Positions 17,647 through 27,401 of a DNA stretch of 64,000 nucleotides are shown one piece after another. This DNA comes from Rhodopseudomonas palustris. Its GTDB lineage: Bacteria > Pseudomonadota > Alphaproteobacteria > Rhizobiales > Xanthobacteraceae. The notes below the pieces were generated by a model, which was not told the origin of the DNA, did no database searches, and was given only the letters and a program-made list of their open reading frames with translations. Position numbers and translations under genes: made by a program. Where the stretch lies: positions 144,519 to 208,518 of the forward strand of contig NZ_QKQS01000012.1 of NCBI RefSeq assembly GCF_003226555.1. Reading direction: 5' to 3'. Each line of letters starts with the position of its first letter. The stretch's first letter is position 1.

Positions 17647-17763
17647 CGATTGGTCGATGACATCGTCTGTTCGATGACATCGACGCAGTTGATCGCATCC
17701 AAATCAATTCCCTTCAGTATGTTGAAGGGAAGAGTTGTCCGCACTGGTTGAATCGTCAATACT

Positions 17764-18243
17764 TTACTCTGTCAGCAGCTTGTCCAGCCGCGCCTGCTCG
17801 TCGGCGCTGAGCGGCTTCGGCGCTTCGCTGCCGCGCGCGGCGTCGCGGCCGCGGCGGCGGGTGTGCAGCCACAGCCCGAAGCCGCCGCCGAACAGAACCA
17901 GCGGCGGCAGCAGCCACAGCAGCAGCGTGTGCAGCTCGAACCGCGGCTTCAGCAACACGAATTCGCCGTAGCGCGAGACGAGATAATCGATCACCTGCTT
18001 GTTGCTGTCGCCGGCCGCGATCCGCTCGCGCACCAAGAGGCGCAGATCCTTGGCCAGCGTCGCGTCGGAATCGTCGATCGACTGGTTCTGGCACACCATG
18101 CAGCGCAGCTCGCGCGACAGTTCGCGCGCCCGCGCTTCCTTCGCCGGATCGGCCATGACCTCGTCGGGCTGCACCGCATGCGCCAGCGGGGCGGCAATGA
18201 CGGTTGCGCAAACGATCAACAGGGCGGCAAGTAGTTTCCGCAT
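17764..18243 (-). CDS. ccmH: Cytochrome c maturation protein CcmH (CycL)
   Basis: 159 residues. A signal peptide or anchor lies at about 1-23. The apocytochrome-handling motif is [11 protein letters not shown] with Cys48 and Cys51. A C-terminal membrane helix at about 100-125 ([20 protein letters not shown]) is followed by a short cytoplasmic tail. CcmH keeps apocytochrome c thiols reduced and presents them to CcmF for haem attachment on the periplasmic side. ATG 18243 is chosen because GGAG lies about six bases upstream; a GTG four codons earlier is also in frame. It is the last gene of the ccmI-E-F-H operon and starts 13 bases after the ccmF stop. Confidence 0.95.
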   Translation of the reverse strand: MRKLLAALLIVCATVIAAPLAHAVQPDEVMADPAKEARARELSRELRCMVCQNQSIDDSDATLAKDLRLLVRERIAAGDSNKQVIDYLVSRYGEFVLLKPRFELHTLLLWLLPPLVLFGGGFGLWLHTRRRGRDAARGSEAPKPLSADEQARLDKLLTE

Positions 18244-18256
18244 CGGTTTCTCCACC

Positions 18257-20239
18257 CTACTCCGCCGGCTGCAGCACGCGCGGCGCTTTGGCGGGCTTCG
18301 GCGCGCCGACGCGGAGCCGGCGATCGGACAGCGACAGCAGGCCGCCGAGCGCCATCAGGATCGGGCCGAGCCAGATCAACAGCACCATCGGCTTGTGATA
18401 GATCCGCACCGTCACCGCGCCCTGATCGTTGAGATCGCCGAGCGAGACGTAGAGCTGGCTGAAGCCGCGGGTCAGCAGCGCCGCCTCGGTGGTCGAGGAG
18501 CCGCGGGTGGTGAAGCTGCGCTTCGACGGCGCCATTCCGCCGATCAGCCGGCCGTTCTCGGTGACGGTGAACTGCGTCAGCAGTTCGCGGTAGTTCGGCC
18601 CCTGGCGCTGTGTGGCGCCTTCGAACTTGAACTCGTAACCGGCGAGCTTGGTGCTGTCGCCCGGCTTCATCGCGGCGATGTATTCGCTGTTCCAGGTGGT
18701 CTCGCAGACGATGCCGATCAGCGCCACGCCGAGGGCGGCATGGGCGAACATCGTGCCCCAGGCCGAACGCGGCAGGCCGGAGGCGCGGCGCAGCGAGATC
18801 GCCAGCGGAGCGCGGAACAGCGCGACGCGCTCGGCGATGTCGACCAGCGCGCCGACGATCACGAAGATCGCCAGCCCGATCGCCAGCGGCGCCAGCACCG
18901 CGCCGCCGCGGGTCCAGGCGTACACCAAGGCGACCGCCAGCAGCGCCACCACGCCGGCGGCGATCAGCCGCTGCGAGGCACCGATCAGATCGCCGCGCTT
19001 CCACGCCAGCAAAGGCCCGAACGGCACCGCGACCAGCAGCGGCACCATCAGCGGGCCGAAGGTGAGATTGAAGAACGGCGCGCCGACCGAGATCTTGTCG
19101 CCGGTCAGCACTTCCAGCGCCAGCGGATACAGCGTGCCGACGAACACCGTGGCGCAGGCGGTGGTGAGGAACAGATTATTCAGCACCAGTGCGCCTTCGC
19201 GCGAGATCGGCGCGAACAGACCGCCCTGCTTCAGCGACGACGCCCGCCAGGCGAACAGCGTCAGGCTGCCGCCGATGAAGATGCACAGGATCATCAGGAT
19301 GAACACGCCGCGCGACGGATCGGTGGCGAAGGCGTGCACCGAAGTGAGCACGCCGGACCGGACCAGGAAGGTGCCGAGCAGCGACAGCGAGAACGTCAGG
19401 ATCGACAGCAGGATGGTCCAGACCTTCAGCGCGTTGCGCTTCTCCATCACCAGCGCCGAATGCAACAGCGCGGTGCCGGCGAGCCACGGCATCAGCGAGG
19501 CGTTCTCGACCGGGTCCCAGAACCACCAGCCGCCCCAGCCGAGTTCGTAGTAGGCCCAGTACGAGCCCATCGCGATGCCGAGGGTGAGGAAGATCCAGGC
19601 GACCAGCGTCCACGGCCGCACCCAGCGCGCCCAGGCGGCGTCGAGCCGGCCTTCCATCAGCGCGGCGGCGGCGAACGAAAATGAAATCGAGAACCCGACA
19701 TAGCCGAGATACAGCATCGGCGGATGCACCGCGAGGCCGATGTCCTGCAGCACCGGGTTGAGATCGCGGCCTTCCGCCGGCGCATTGGCGAGCCGCGCGA
19801 ACGGGTTCGAAGTGATCAGGATGAACAGATAGAACGCGGTCGCGATCCAGCCCTGCACCGCCAGCACATGGGCGCGCAGCGACAGCGGCAGGTTGTTGCC
19901 GAACGCCGCGACCAGGCCGCCGAACAGCGCCAGGATCGCCACCCACAGCAGCATCGAGCCTTCGTGGTTTCCCCACACGCCGGTGATCTTGTAGAGCAGC
20001 GGCTTCATCGAATGGGAGTTCTCGTAGACGTTCGCCACCGAGAAGTCGGAAGTGACGTGCAGCCACACCAGCGCGGTGAACGACAGCCCGGCGAACAACA
20101 GCTGCACCAGCGCGGTCGAGCGCGCGACGTTCATCAGCGCGCCGTCATTGAGCCGGGCGCCGAGCAGCGGCACGGTGGACTGGATCAGCGCCAGAGCGAG
20201 CGCCAGGACGAGGGCATAGTGTCCGGCTTCGGCGATCAT
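18257..20239 (-). CDS. ccmF: Haem lyase CcmF (CycK)
   Basis: 660 residues with some 14-15 membrane helices. The haem-binding WWD region reads [20 protein letters not shown] (about 234-253), and conserved His residues flank it (HPPMLYLGY before it and a later loop). CcmF takes haem from holo-CcmE and attaches it to apocytochrome c in the periplasm together with CcmH and CcmI. Its ATG overlaps the ccmE stop (ATGA at 20236-20239), so the two are coupled. Length is normal for the family. Confidence 0.96.
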   Translation of the reverse strand: MIAEAGHYALVLALALALIQSTVPLLGARLNDGALMNVARSTALVQLLFAGLSFTALVWLHVTSDFSVANVYENSHSMKPLLYKITGVWGNHEGSMLLWVAILALFGGLVAAFGNNLPLSLRAHVLAVQGWIATAFYLFILITSNPFARLANAPAEGRDLNPVLQDIGLAVHPPMLYLGYVGFSISFSFAAAALMEGRLDAAWARWVRPWTLVAWIFLTLGIAMGSYWAYYELGWGGWWFWDPVENASLMPWLAGTALLHSALVMEKRNALKVWTILLSILTFSLSLLGTFLVRSGVLTSVHAFATDPSRGVFILMILCIFIGGSLTLFAWRASSLKQGGLFAPISREGALVLNNLFLTTACATVFVGTLYPLALEVLTGDKISVGAPFFNLTFGPLMVPLLVAVPFGPLLAWKRGDLIGASQRLIAAGVVALLAVALVYAWTRGGAVLAPLAIGLAIFVIVGALVDIAERVALFRAPLAISLRRASGLPRSAWGTMFAHAALGVALIGIVCETTWNSEYIAAMKPGDSTKLAGYEFKFEGATQRQGPNYRELLTQFTVTENGRLIGGMAPSKRSFTTRGSSTTEAALLTRGFSQLYVSLGDLNDQGAVTVRIYHKPMVLLIWLGPILMALGGLLSLSDRRLRVGAPKPAKAPRVLQPAE

Positions 20240-20739
20240 TTGCCGTTCTCCGCCGCGCTCGCCGAGGTCTGGCCGGACGTCGTTGAACCAGCCGGCTTGT
20301 TGCCGTAGTCGTCCTTCCAGTGACCGTCCTTCTTCAGGGCGTCGGCGACTTCCTTCGGCATGTACTTCTCGTCGTGCTTGGCGAGCACGGTGTCGGCTTC
20401 GAACACGCCGGCTTTGTCGAGCGAGCCTTCGGCGATCACGCCCTGCCCTTCGCGGAACAGGTCGGGCAGGATTCCCTTGTAGGCGACCGGCAGCGTGGCG
20501 TTGCCGTCGGTGACCTTGAACGACACCCGAAGCTGCTCGCCTCGCTGCAGCGAGCCGGGCTCGACCACGCCGCCGAGCCGGAACCGCTTGCCGGCCGCGA
20601 TGTGCTGCTCGGCCACCATCTTCGGCGTCGAGAAGAACACGATGGAGTCGCGCATCGCGTTGAGCACCAGCCCAACAGCCACCACGAGCACTACGCCCGC
20701 GCCCCCGATCATCGCCAGTCGCCGCTGTTTACGCGTCAT
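20236..20739 (-). CDS. ccmE: Haem chaperone CcmE (CycJ)
   Basis: 167 residues. One N-terminal membrane anchor at about 8-28, then a periplasmic OB-fold domain. The covalent haem-binding motif [10 protein letters not shown] is present, with His122 and Tyr126. CcmE carries haem from the CcmABCD exporter to CcmF. It stands 113 bases downstream of ccmI and overlaps ccmF by four bases. The C-terminal 25 residues are low-complexity, as is usual. Confidence 0.96.
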   Translation of the reverse strand: MTRKQRRLAMIGGAGVVLVVAVGLVLNAMRDSIVFFSTPKMVAEQHIAAGKRFRLGGVVEPGSLQRGEQLRVSFKVTDGNATLPVAYKGILPDLFREGQGVIAEGSLDKAGVFEADTVLAKHDEKYMPKEVADALKKDGHWKDDYGNKPAGSTTSGQTSASAAENGK

Positions 20740-20852
20740 GGTCAGTTCGCCTCGGCGTCCTCTACCGGATCCTCACAGCGACGCGTCGCAGCGTCGCTCG
20801 AATTCTGTGGCTGACGAAGATGTCGAAAACCCGCATCGTTCGTGCCGCAACG

Positions 20853-21959
20853 TCAGCCGTCGAGCCCGAGGCCCTTGAAGCCGTCGTTGAGTTGCTTCAG
20901 TCGGTCGGGCTTGTCGGCCATCGCCTGGCGCGCTTCGGACTGCGCGTTCTTGGCCTTGTCGGTTTCGCCGAGCACCATATAGGCGCGTACCAGCCGCAGC
21001 CAGCCGTCGACGTCGTCGCCGTTCTGCTTCAGCTTGGCGGCGAGCTTGGCGACCATGCCCTGGATCATCGCGGCGCGGTCGGCTTCGCTCATGTTTTGCA
21101 CGGCAGCGGCGGCGCCTTCCGGCAAGGCCGGCTGCTTGGCAGTGCCGTCGAGCCGCGCGAGCTCGGCCTGCAGCATAGGCCGCCACGGCGCGTCGGCCGG
21201 CGCCTTCTCCAGCATCGCGCGCCAGATCGTCGCGGCGTCCTTCGGCCGACCGTCCTGCTCGGCTGCAAGGCCGAGGTAGTAACGCGCCTTGGGTTCGTCG
21301 GGCTTGAGCGCGACGGCGCGCTCGAATTCGGTCTTGGCATCGGCCGTGACGACGCCGCCCGCCGCCGAGGTGAGCACCTCGCCGAGATCGGCGCGGCGAT
21401 CGGCGGTCTCGCCGGCATAAGTGATCGCATTGCGATAGGCGCGTGCCGCATCGTCGAACCGGCCGGTCTTGGCCAGCACCGGGGCCAGCACGGTCCAGCC
21501 GCGACCGTCGGTCGGATTCTTCTCCAGATGCGACTCGACCTGCGCCACCAGATTGTCGAGCGGCTGCGAGTTCGCCGGCACCTTCGCGCGCTCCGCCAAT
21601 GGGTCGTCGGGCAGCATCGGCGAGCCGAGCGGCAGATAGACCGCCAAAGCCAGCACCGGCAGCCCGAGCAGCGCCAGCAGCGCCACCGCGCGACGCGGCC
21701 CGCGCCTCGCGCTGGTCGGGGCGCTGCGTTCGGCCTCGGCGCTGGCAAGCAACCGGCGACCGATCTCCACCTTGGCGGCGGCGGCTTCGGACGCCCCGAT
21801 CAGCCCGGTCGCGGCATCGCGGTCGACCTCGGCGAGCTGATCCTTGTAGACCGTGGCCTCGCTGCCCTCGCGCTGCGCCTGGACGTTACGTCCGAGCGGC
21901 CACAGCACGGCGAACACCGCCACGGCCGTCATCATCGCGAACACAAACCAGAGCGCCAT
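20853..21959 (-). CDS. ccmI: Cytochrome c maturation protein CcmI (CycH)
   Basis: 368 residues. First membrane helix at about 2-20, a short cytoplasmic loop (YKDQLAEVDRDAATGLI, the typical CcmI signature), a second helix at about 92-112, then a periplasmic TPR region (repeats around GWTVLAPVLAKTGRFDDAARAYRNA and KARYYLGLAAEQDGRPKDAATIW). CcmI holds the C-terminus of apocytochrome c for CcmH and CcmF. It is the first gene of the operon on the minus strand. Confidence 0.93.
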   Translation of the reverse strand: MALWFVFAMMTAVAVFAVLWPLGRNVQAQREGSEATVYKDQLAEVDRDAATGLIGASEAAAAKVEIGRRLLASAEAERSAPTSARRGPRRAVALLALLGLPVLALAVYLPLGSPMLPDDPLAERAKVPANSQPLDNLVAQVESHLEKNPTDGRGWTVLAPVLAKTGRFDDAARAYRNAITYAGETADRRADLGEVLTSAAGGVVTADAKTEFERAVALKPDEPKARYYLGLAAEQDGRPKDAATIWRAMLEKAPADAPWRPMLQAELARLDGTAKQPALPEGAAAAVQNMSEADRAAMIQGMVAKLAAKLKQNGDDVDGWLRLVRAYMVLGETDKAKNAQSEARQAMADKPDRLKQLNDGFKGLGLDG

Positions 21960-22121
21960 TCGAGCGAGATTCCGGGTGAGGACTAAAGGGCCGCGGCACC
22001 GGCCCGGCGGGTCGAAAACCCGGGCGGGTTACACCATGGTCGGACGATAGCCGCAATTGACATTTGCGGCACCGGATAAGGCGCCGCAGGGGACGAAACT
22101 TGATTTGAATCAAAGGGGAGC

Positions 22122-23525
22122 CTAGCCCGCCCGCGCCGCCGGCTTGCGTTCCACCACCACCATGGCGTTTTCGACCGCGCGACTCATCAGCGAGGCGTAA
22201 TCGTGACCGAACAGCACCTCGCAGAACCGAACCGCGGCCTCGGCCTGCTCGTGGCGGAACGGCTTGACCCGCGGATCGGAGCCGCGCAGCGACTGCACCA
22301 GCGCTTCGGTGGATTTTTCGACGTATTGCTGCAGCTCGGAATAGGTCCGCAGCGTCACTTCATTGATCGCCAGCTCGCTGGCATAAGTCCGGCACACCGC
22401 GACGAAATCGATCAGCGCCGCGGTTTCGTCGACCTCGATCTGGTCCAGCCTGGCGCCCGCGGTGATGTCCTTGTCCGGGCGCTGGCGCAGCAGCCGGCGG
22501 ACTCGGCCCGGAACGCTCTCGATCTCCGATTTCACCGCGTTGGAGATCTCGACACGGATCGTCGCCAGCTGCTTGCCCCAGGTCGAATCGCTACGGATGT
22601 CGAGCTCGGTGCGCAGGCCGCGGACGCCGTCGTGAATCACTTTGAGGTTTTCGGCGACGTTGCCGTAATGACCGCGGCGAATGTCCTCGCGCATGTCGAC
22701 GGTGAGCCGGGCCAGATCCTGGATCGCCATGGTGACGGCGACCGCATAGGGCGTGGCTGCGACCTTGATCTCGTCGTCGGAGCCCGCGACCTTGATCGCC
22801 AGCCGGACGATCTGCCACGGCTGGTTGAGGTGACCGAGGATCAGCGTCAGGGCGAATGGCAGCAGGATCGGCGTCTGCAGCGCCGGCACGTTGAGCGCGG
22901 CGATCATCGAATTGACCTGGCTGTCGCCGAACACCCGCAGGTTGCTGGAGAGCTTGCCGTTGAAGGTGTCGATCGCCTCGCGGTTCTTCAGCACAGATCC
23001 GATCGGTACCAGATCCTCGACCGCCGACGGCGGTCCGACCCGCGACATCGCGCGCTGGCGATCGACGCCCGGTTCGGGATTGGTCAGCCGATCGATCGCG
23101 GCCGCCGCGCTCTGCTGCAGCTTGCGGACGTGCTGCTCGATTTGGGAAGCCGGCGCATGGCGCAGGCTGATCAGCGCAGCCTCGAACTCTCGGATCTGGT
23201 CGGGCATGCCCTCGCGCTCGAGCCACTGCCACACCGAGGTCAGCGACGAGCGCCGGATCTGCCCTGGCCGCGGGGTCTCCTTGGCGTCGATCAGGAACGG
23301 TTCCATCACCCGGAACATCAGCCGGGCCGGATCATCGGTTCGCGGCCGGGTATCGTCGTCGGAACCGCGGACGATCTTGCGCAACTCCTCCAGCACGAAA
23401 CTGGCCACCGCGACATCGTCACCGCGTTCGAGCGCGCGCTCGAATTCCCGCATGAGCAGCGCTTGGGACTGCGGCGGGAGCTGGGAGAGATAGTCTCTCA
23501 GCCGTTCGGTGGATGTCTGGCTCAT
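22122..23525 (-). CDS. Conserved hypothetical protein
   Basis: 467 residues, mostly helical and acidic/basic mixed. It begins MSQTSTERLRDYLSQLPPQS, and a moderately hydrophobic stretch at about 218-240 (PALQTPILLPFALTLILGHL) is too short and isolated to make it a clear membrane protein. I recognise no catalytic motif or named domain. It lies between ccmI and a lipoprotein gene on the same strand, probably with its own promoter in the 217-base gap 23526-23742, which shows no other gene. It may be limited to Bradyrhizobium-like bacteria, but that needs a search. Confidence 0.7.
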   Translation of the reverse strand: MSQTSTERLRDYLSQLPPQSQALLMREFERALERGDDVAVASFVLEELRKIVRGSDDDTRPRTDDPARLMFRVMEPFLIDAKETPRPGQIRRSSLTSVWQWLEREGMPDQIREFEAALISLRHAPASQIEQHVRKLQQSAAAAIDRLTNPEPGVDRQRAMSRVGPPSAVEDLVPIGSVLKNREAIDTFNGKLSSNLRVFGDSQVNSMIAALNVPALQTPILLPFALTLILGHLNQPWQIVRLAIKVAGSDDEIKVAATPYAVAVTMAIQDLARLTVDMREDIRRGHYGNVAENLKVIHDGVRGLRTELDIRSDSTWGKQLATIRVEISNAVKSEIESVPGRVRRLLRQRPDKDITAGARLDQIEVDETAALIDFVAVCRTYASELAINEVTLRTYSELQQYVEKSTEALVQSLRGSDPRVKPFRHEQAEAAVRFCEVLFGHDYASLMSRAVENAMVVVERKPAARAG

Positions 23526-23742
23526 GCGCCTAATGGGTTGCGGGCTGTCGCACGCTTATGATCGCGCACCAGATCAATGGTGCGCGTCACGCCGCGACGC
23601 TGTCTCCAGAGATAGCCACGGCGAGATTAAGAAGGGGTTGAGGAGACCGCTGAAACGGCCGAATTCAGGTTCTGCCGCAACTGTAGATGCGGTCGATAAC
23701 ACACTGGAAACGATAGACTTCCAGCATGGGACGGGCGTTACA

Positions 23743-24207
23743 TCAGCCCTGCGCCGTCCACGGCGCGCTGTCGTCGGCGCGGCAGGCGGTGCCGCGCGAG
23801 ATCTCGATCTGCTGACCGATCGTCACCGCATGGGAGAAGCCGCGGCAGGTCGAGCCCTGCTTCAAATAAGCCGGCCCCGGCACGACATTGCCGTAGCGGC
23901 CGGAGGCGGCGTTTTTCCAAGAAACCGGCGCACCGGATTCGCCGCGTTCGAGCGCCTCCAGCTCTGCCGCATAGGCCAGCCGGCGGTCTTCGGCATTGAG
24001 CAGCGCGCCGATTTTCGGCCCGATCAGGCCGCCCATCGCGGCGGCATCGACCGCGGCGCTGCCGTCGTTGCGGCCGAAATCCGAGGTTGCGGTGCTGGTG
24101 AAGGAATCCACCCGGGCCACCAGCCCGGACGTGCGATCGCACCCGGCCAGCGCCAGCGCGCCGGCGAGCAGCAACAGCGGCTTCACCCCCCAAGACGTCA
24201 TGGTCAT
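23743..24207 (-). CDS. Surface-antigen-like outer membrane lipoprotein
   Basis: About 154 residues. ATG 24207 is chosen, giving MTMTSWGVKPLLLLAGALAL, directly followed by the lipobox LALAGC and then an acylated Cys. The frame extends 21 codons further upstream, which would put the signal peptide too deep. The C-terminal half has Gly/Ser/Trp motifs (SWKNAASGRYGNVVPGP and YLKQGSTCRGFSHAVTI) typical of the 17-kDa surface antigen-like family, where a Cys pair stabilises a small beta domain. Probable role in envelope structure. Confidence 0.75.
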   Translation of the reverse strand: MTMTSWGVKPLLLLAGALALAGCDRTSGLVARVDSFTSTATSDFGRNDGSAAVDAAAMGGLIGPKIGALLNAEDRRLAYAAELEALERGESGAPVSWKNAASGRYGNVVPGPAYLKQGSTCRGFSHAVTIGQQIEISRGTACRADDSAPWTAQG

Positions 24208-24326
24208 CCCCAACGGCTCCCCGAAGGCCAACAGCCTACATCCATAACCGTTAAGGAAAACAAGATGCAAATCTTGGCAGCGCTGTGGCAGACGCCGACT
24301 CGTTATGCCGCAGGCAGCGAAGCCCT

Positions 24327-24722
24327 TTATCGGCGCGGAGGGTTGCGGGACTCAGAATTGCCTTTGCCAAAAACGTATCCGAGTGCGCCGCTCATCAGTG
24401 CGAAGGCCGCGGTGGTGACCTTATCCAAGATCGCCAGCTCTTTATCGGAAACCGTCGCCAGCACAACTGCGAGAACGACGATCAAAGCACTGATCACAAT
24501 GACAAAAAATGCGATACGCGTGGGTGCGTTAACGTGGTCGCCGATAATGCGGCCAACCCATCCGACTTCCAGTTCCTTTTTTTTTTGCTCTGCTTCTAAT
24601 CGTCTTCGCTCATCGAACTCCCTCCGCACCTCTTGCGTGAGGGTGGGAAGATTCTGGATCAGATTCTTCAGAAGCTGCTCTTCAGCGTCCGAACCGGCAG
24701 AAGAACCCGAACGGTCACCCAT
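24327..24722 (-). CDS. Small membrane protein of unknown function
   Basis: 131 residues. An N-terminal charged, coiled-coil-prone region (EVRREFDERRRLEAEQKKKEL) is followed by two membrane helices (about 70-92 and 101-118). ATG 24722 has AGAGG upstream. The next gene upstream ends 13 bases before it, so the two may be one transcript. The overall plan (coiled coil plus two helices) does not point to a specific function, and the flanking genes give no clue. Confidence 0.6.
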   Translation of the reverse strand: MGDRSGSSAGSDAEEQLLKNLIQNLPTLTQEVRREFDERRRLEAEQKKKELEVGWVGRIIGDHVNAPTRIAFFVIVISALIVVLAVVLATVSDKELAILDKVTTAAFALMSGALGYVFGKGNSESRNPPRR

Positions 24723-24734
24723 ACCGGCCTCTGC

Positions 24735-25019
24735 TTACGCCGTCGGAACAAGACCAGCGCGCAGTTTCGGCAAAATGGTTTGGATAAACCGTTCCGAGAA
24801 TCCCGCTGTAGCGAGCGCAGCTTCCGCCCGAGGAACTTGACCTTTCAGGATCAGGTCGATGGCATCGACGAGCGCCGACTGTTGGGGCGGGGTTGCTCCC
24901 AGATCGGCGAGCTTCGCGCGCACGGTCTCGGCTGCCGCCCGGGCAGAGTCAGAGCCGGCACCGTCCTCAACAGGATCGTTTATCATTTCGGCAGTCCTGC
25001 TTAATGCAACCGCGTGCAT
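24735..25019 (-). CDS. Small hypothetical protein
   Basis: 94 residues from ATG 25019 (MHAVALSRTAEMINDPVED), which has AGGAG six bases upstream; the frame continues further upstream but without a better start. Helical, with no Cys and no membrane helix. Contains a repeated-Ala stretch (SARAAAETVRAKLADLGA) and ends GLVPTA. Function unknown. It lies directly upstream of the membrane protein at 24327. Confidence 0.5.
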   Translation of the reverse strand: MHAVALSRTAEMINDPVEDGAGSDSARAAAETVRAKLADLGATPPQQSALVDAIDLILKGQVPRAEAALATAGFSERFIQTILPKLRAGLVPTA

Positions 25020-25201
25020 TGACAGCTCCTGTCTGAGGCAAAATCGATAACGGAACCTTACGTCACCACCGCAGCAGGTGACGGCGTTCTTGAGTCGCAC
25101 AGTTCCAAAATCGCCCACAGGTTGTCAATACGACTTGGTTACAACCTAGTTTGCGGACTAACGTCAGGCGGATCGAAAGGTTTCGGCGCGATCTGGGTTG
25201 C

Positions 25202-26593
25202 TCATGCCGCAGGCAGGATCAGCTCGGCGCGCAGGCCGCCGATCGGGGCGTTGTCGAGCTTCAGCTCGCCGCCGTAAAGCGCTGCAAGATCAACCACAAT
25301 GGCCAGGCCAAGGCCGGAGCCGGGCTTGCTCTCGTCGAGCCGCTTGCCGCGCCGGGCGACGATCGCGCGCTGCTCGGCGGACAGCCCGATGCCGTCGTCG
25401 TCGACCACGATCCGCAGCTTCGGCGGCGCCCCGGGCTCGTCGGCCTTCTCGCTGCTGACGGCAATGAACACCCGTCCCCCTGCCCATTTGCAGGCATTAT
25501 CGACCAGATTGCCGACCATCTCCTCGAGGTCCTGGCGCTCGCCGCGGAACTTGAGCCCGGAGGCGACCTCGGCGCGGACCTGGATGCCGCGGTCGCGGTG
25601 GATCTTCTCCATGGTCCGGCGCAGCGCCTCGATCACCGGCTCGACCTCGGTGACGGTGCCGACCACGGTGAGCCGCGCCGCGATCCGGGCGCGCTCCAGA
25701 TGATGGGTGACCTGGCTGCGCATCAGCTCGGCCTGCTCCATCACCTTCGCCGCCAAGGGATCGCCCGGCCGGGCGCTGGCCTCGTTGACCAGCACCGACA
25801 GCGGCGTCTTGATCGCATGCGCAAGATTGCCGACATGGGTGCGGGCGCGCTCGACGATCTCGCGATTGGCCTCGATCAGCGCGTTGGTCTCGCGCGCCAG
25901 CGGCGCGATCTCGACCGGGAACTGGCCTTCCAGCCGCTCGGCGCGTCCGGAGCGGACATCGGCGATCGAGTCCGAGATCCGCTTCAGCGGTGCAAGGCCG
26001 AACCGGACCTGGAAGATCGTGGTCAGCACCAGCCCGATCGACAGCGCCAGGAAGGTGCCGGCCAGATAGTAGTCGAAAGTGCGGGTCTCTTCGAAGATCT
26101 CGGTGGCGTCGCCGGCGACGGTGACCACGAACTTGCCGTCGAGGCCGAGGTCGACCGGCCGCTCGACCATCCGCAGCGTCTGGCCTTCCGGCCCGGCGAC
26201 ATAGCCGTGCCGCACGCCGGACGGGCCGAGCTCGATGCCCTGATCCTCGAGCCTGGGCAGCTTGCGGTCCCACAGCGACCGCGAGGCGCGGGTCTCCGGC
26301 TTGTCGCCGTCGGTGCGGACCACCTGCCAGTACCAGCCGGACAGCGGCAGATCGAACAGCGGCTCGCCGATCGACTGAAACGATTCCTGGGTGGCGTCCG
26401 GAGTCGCGACCTCGGCGATGATGGTGCGCAGATAGAGATTGAGCCGGCGGTCGAACGCGCGTTCGGAGGCGCCGCGATACACCGACGACAGCACGATGCC
26501 GGTGATCGCCAGGATCACCACCACCCAGGCGGTCGCCGACAGAAACAGCCGGGTGGCGAGTGAGCTGCCGCGGCGGGAGGGTTTGGCGGTCAC
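25202..26593 (-). CDS. Sensor histidine kinase, PhoQ/FeuQ-like
   Basis: 463 residues. Membrane helices at about 18-37 and 176-196 flank a periplasmic sensor domain of about 140 residues. A HAMP linker precedes the H-box NLAHAIKTPLSVLVNEA with His259. The ATPase core has NLVDNACKWA, DDDGIGLSAEQR and GSGLGLAIVVDL. The gene follows its response regulator by 15 bases. A PhoPQ/FeuPQ-type pair next to the cycH operon is a conserved arrangement in Rhizobiales; FeuPQ of Sinorhizobium controls cyclic glucan export. The orthology is suggested by context and domain layout, not proven. Confidence 0.88.
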   Translation of the reverse strand: MTAKPSRRGSSLATRLFLSATAWVVVILAITGIVLSSVYRGASERAFDRRLNLYLRTIIAEVATPDATQESFQSIGEPLFDLPLSGWYWQVVRTDGDKPETRASRSLWDRKLPRLEDQGIELGPSGVRHGYVAGPEGQTLRMVERPVDLGLDGKFVVTVAGDATEIFEETRTFDYYLAGTFLALSIGLVLTTIFQVRFGLAPLKRISDSIADVRSGRAERLEGQFPVEIAPLARETNALIEANREIVERARTHVGNLAHAIKTPLSVLVNEASARPGDPLAAKVMEQAELMRSQVTHHLERARIAARLTVVGTVTEVEPVIEALRRTMEKIHRDRGIQVRAEVASGLKFRGERQDLEEMVGNLVDNACKWAGGRVFIAVSSEKADEPGAPPKLRIVVDDDGIGLSAEQRAIVARRGKRLDESKPGSGLGLAIVVDLAALYGGELKLDNAPIGGLRAELILPAA

Positions 26594-26608
26594 CGCGACG
26601 CCGGCGCG

Positions 26609-27289
26609 CTAATGCGCGTCCGCCGCCGGCGGCGACAGCAGATAGCCGAGCCCGCGCACGGTCTGGATGATGTCGACGCCGAGCTTCTTGCGGATGCGGC
26701 CGACGAACACTTCGATGGTGTTGCTGTCGCGGTCGAAGTCCTGATCGTACAGGTGCTCGACCAACTCGGTGCGCGACACCACCCGGCCGGAGTGGTGCAT
26801 CAGATAAGCCAGCAGCCGATATTCGTGGCTGGTCAGCTTCACCGGATTGCCGCTGACGCTGACCCGGCCGGTGCGGGTGTCGAGCACCACCGGGCCGCAG
26901 GTCAGTTCGGATTGCGCGTGGCCGGCACTCCGCCGCAGCAGCGCCCGGATCCGCGCCAGCACCTCTTCGAGGTGAAACGGCTTGGCGACGTAGTCGTCGG
27001 CGCCGGCGTCGAAGCCCTGCACCTTGTCGCTCCAGCGGTCCCGCGCGGTGAGGATCAGCACCGGCATCGCGCGTTGATTCCGCCGCCATGCCTCCAGCAC
27101 CGAGATGCCGTCCATCTTCGGCAGGCCGATATCGAGCACCACCGCGTCGTAGGGTTCGGTGTCGCCGAGGAAGTGCCCCTCCTCGCCGTCGAAGGCGCGA
27201 TCGACGACGTAGCCGGCGTCGGTCAGCGCGGTGGTGAGCTGGCGATTGAGATCGGGGTCATCTTCGACGACGAGCAGACGCACCTTCAA
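26609..27289 (-). CDS. OmpR-type response regulator, PhoP/FeuP-like
   Basis: 226 residues. Receiver domain with acidic pocket VVEDD, phosphoacceptor Asp53 (AVVLDIGLP) and Lys in YVAKPFHLEE. The winged-helix output domain has LTSHEYRLLAYLM and NTIEVFVGRIRKKLG. It is the first gene of the regulator-kinase pair. Many relatives bind direct repeats near -35 of target genes; no autoregulatory site was recognised in the 112-base gap before the holin-like gene's end. Confidence 0.9.
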   Translation of the reverse strand: MKVRLLVVEDDPDLNRQLTTALTDAGYVVDRAFDGEEGHFLGDTEPYDAVVLDIGLPKMDGISVLEAWRRNQRAMPVLILTARDRWSDKVQGFDAGADDYVAKPFHLEEVLARIRALLRRSAGHAQSELTCGPVVLDTRTGRVSVSGNPVKLTSHEYRLLAYLMHHSGRVVSRTELVEHLYDQDFDRDSNTIEVFVGRIRKKLGVDIIQTVRGLGYLLSPPAADAH

Positions 27290-27401
27290 CTCCGGTCGTT
27301 TGATCCACTGGCAGGCGAACGCTGACAGGGTGACGGCATGAAGGCATGAAGATGAGCGGCGGCGGGGTGAATGCGCCGTGAACGATGGCGCACGCGCCGG
27401 A

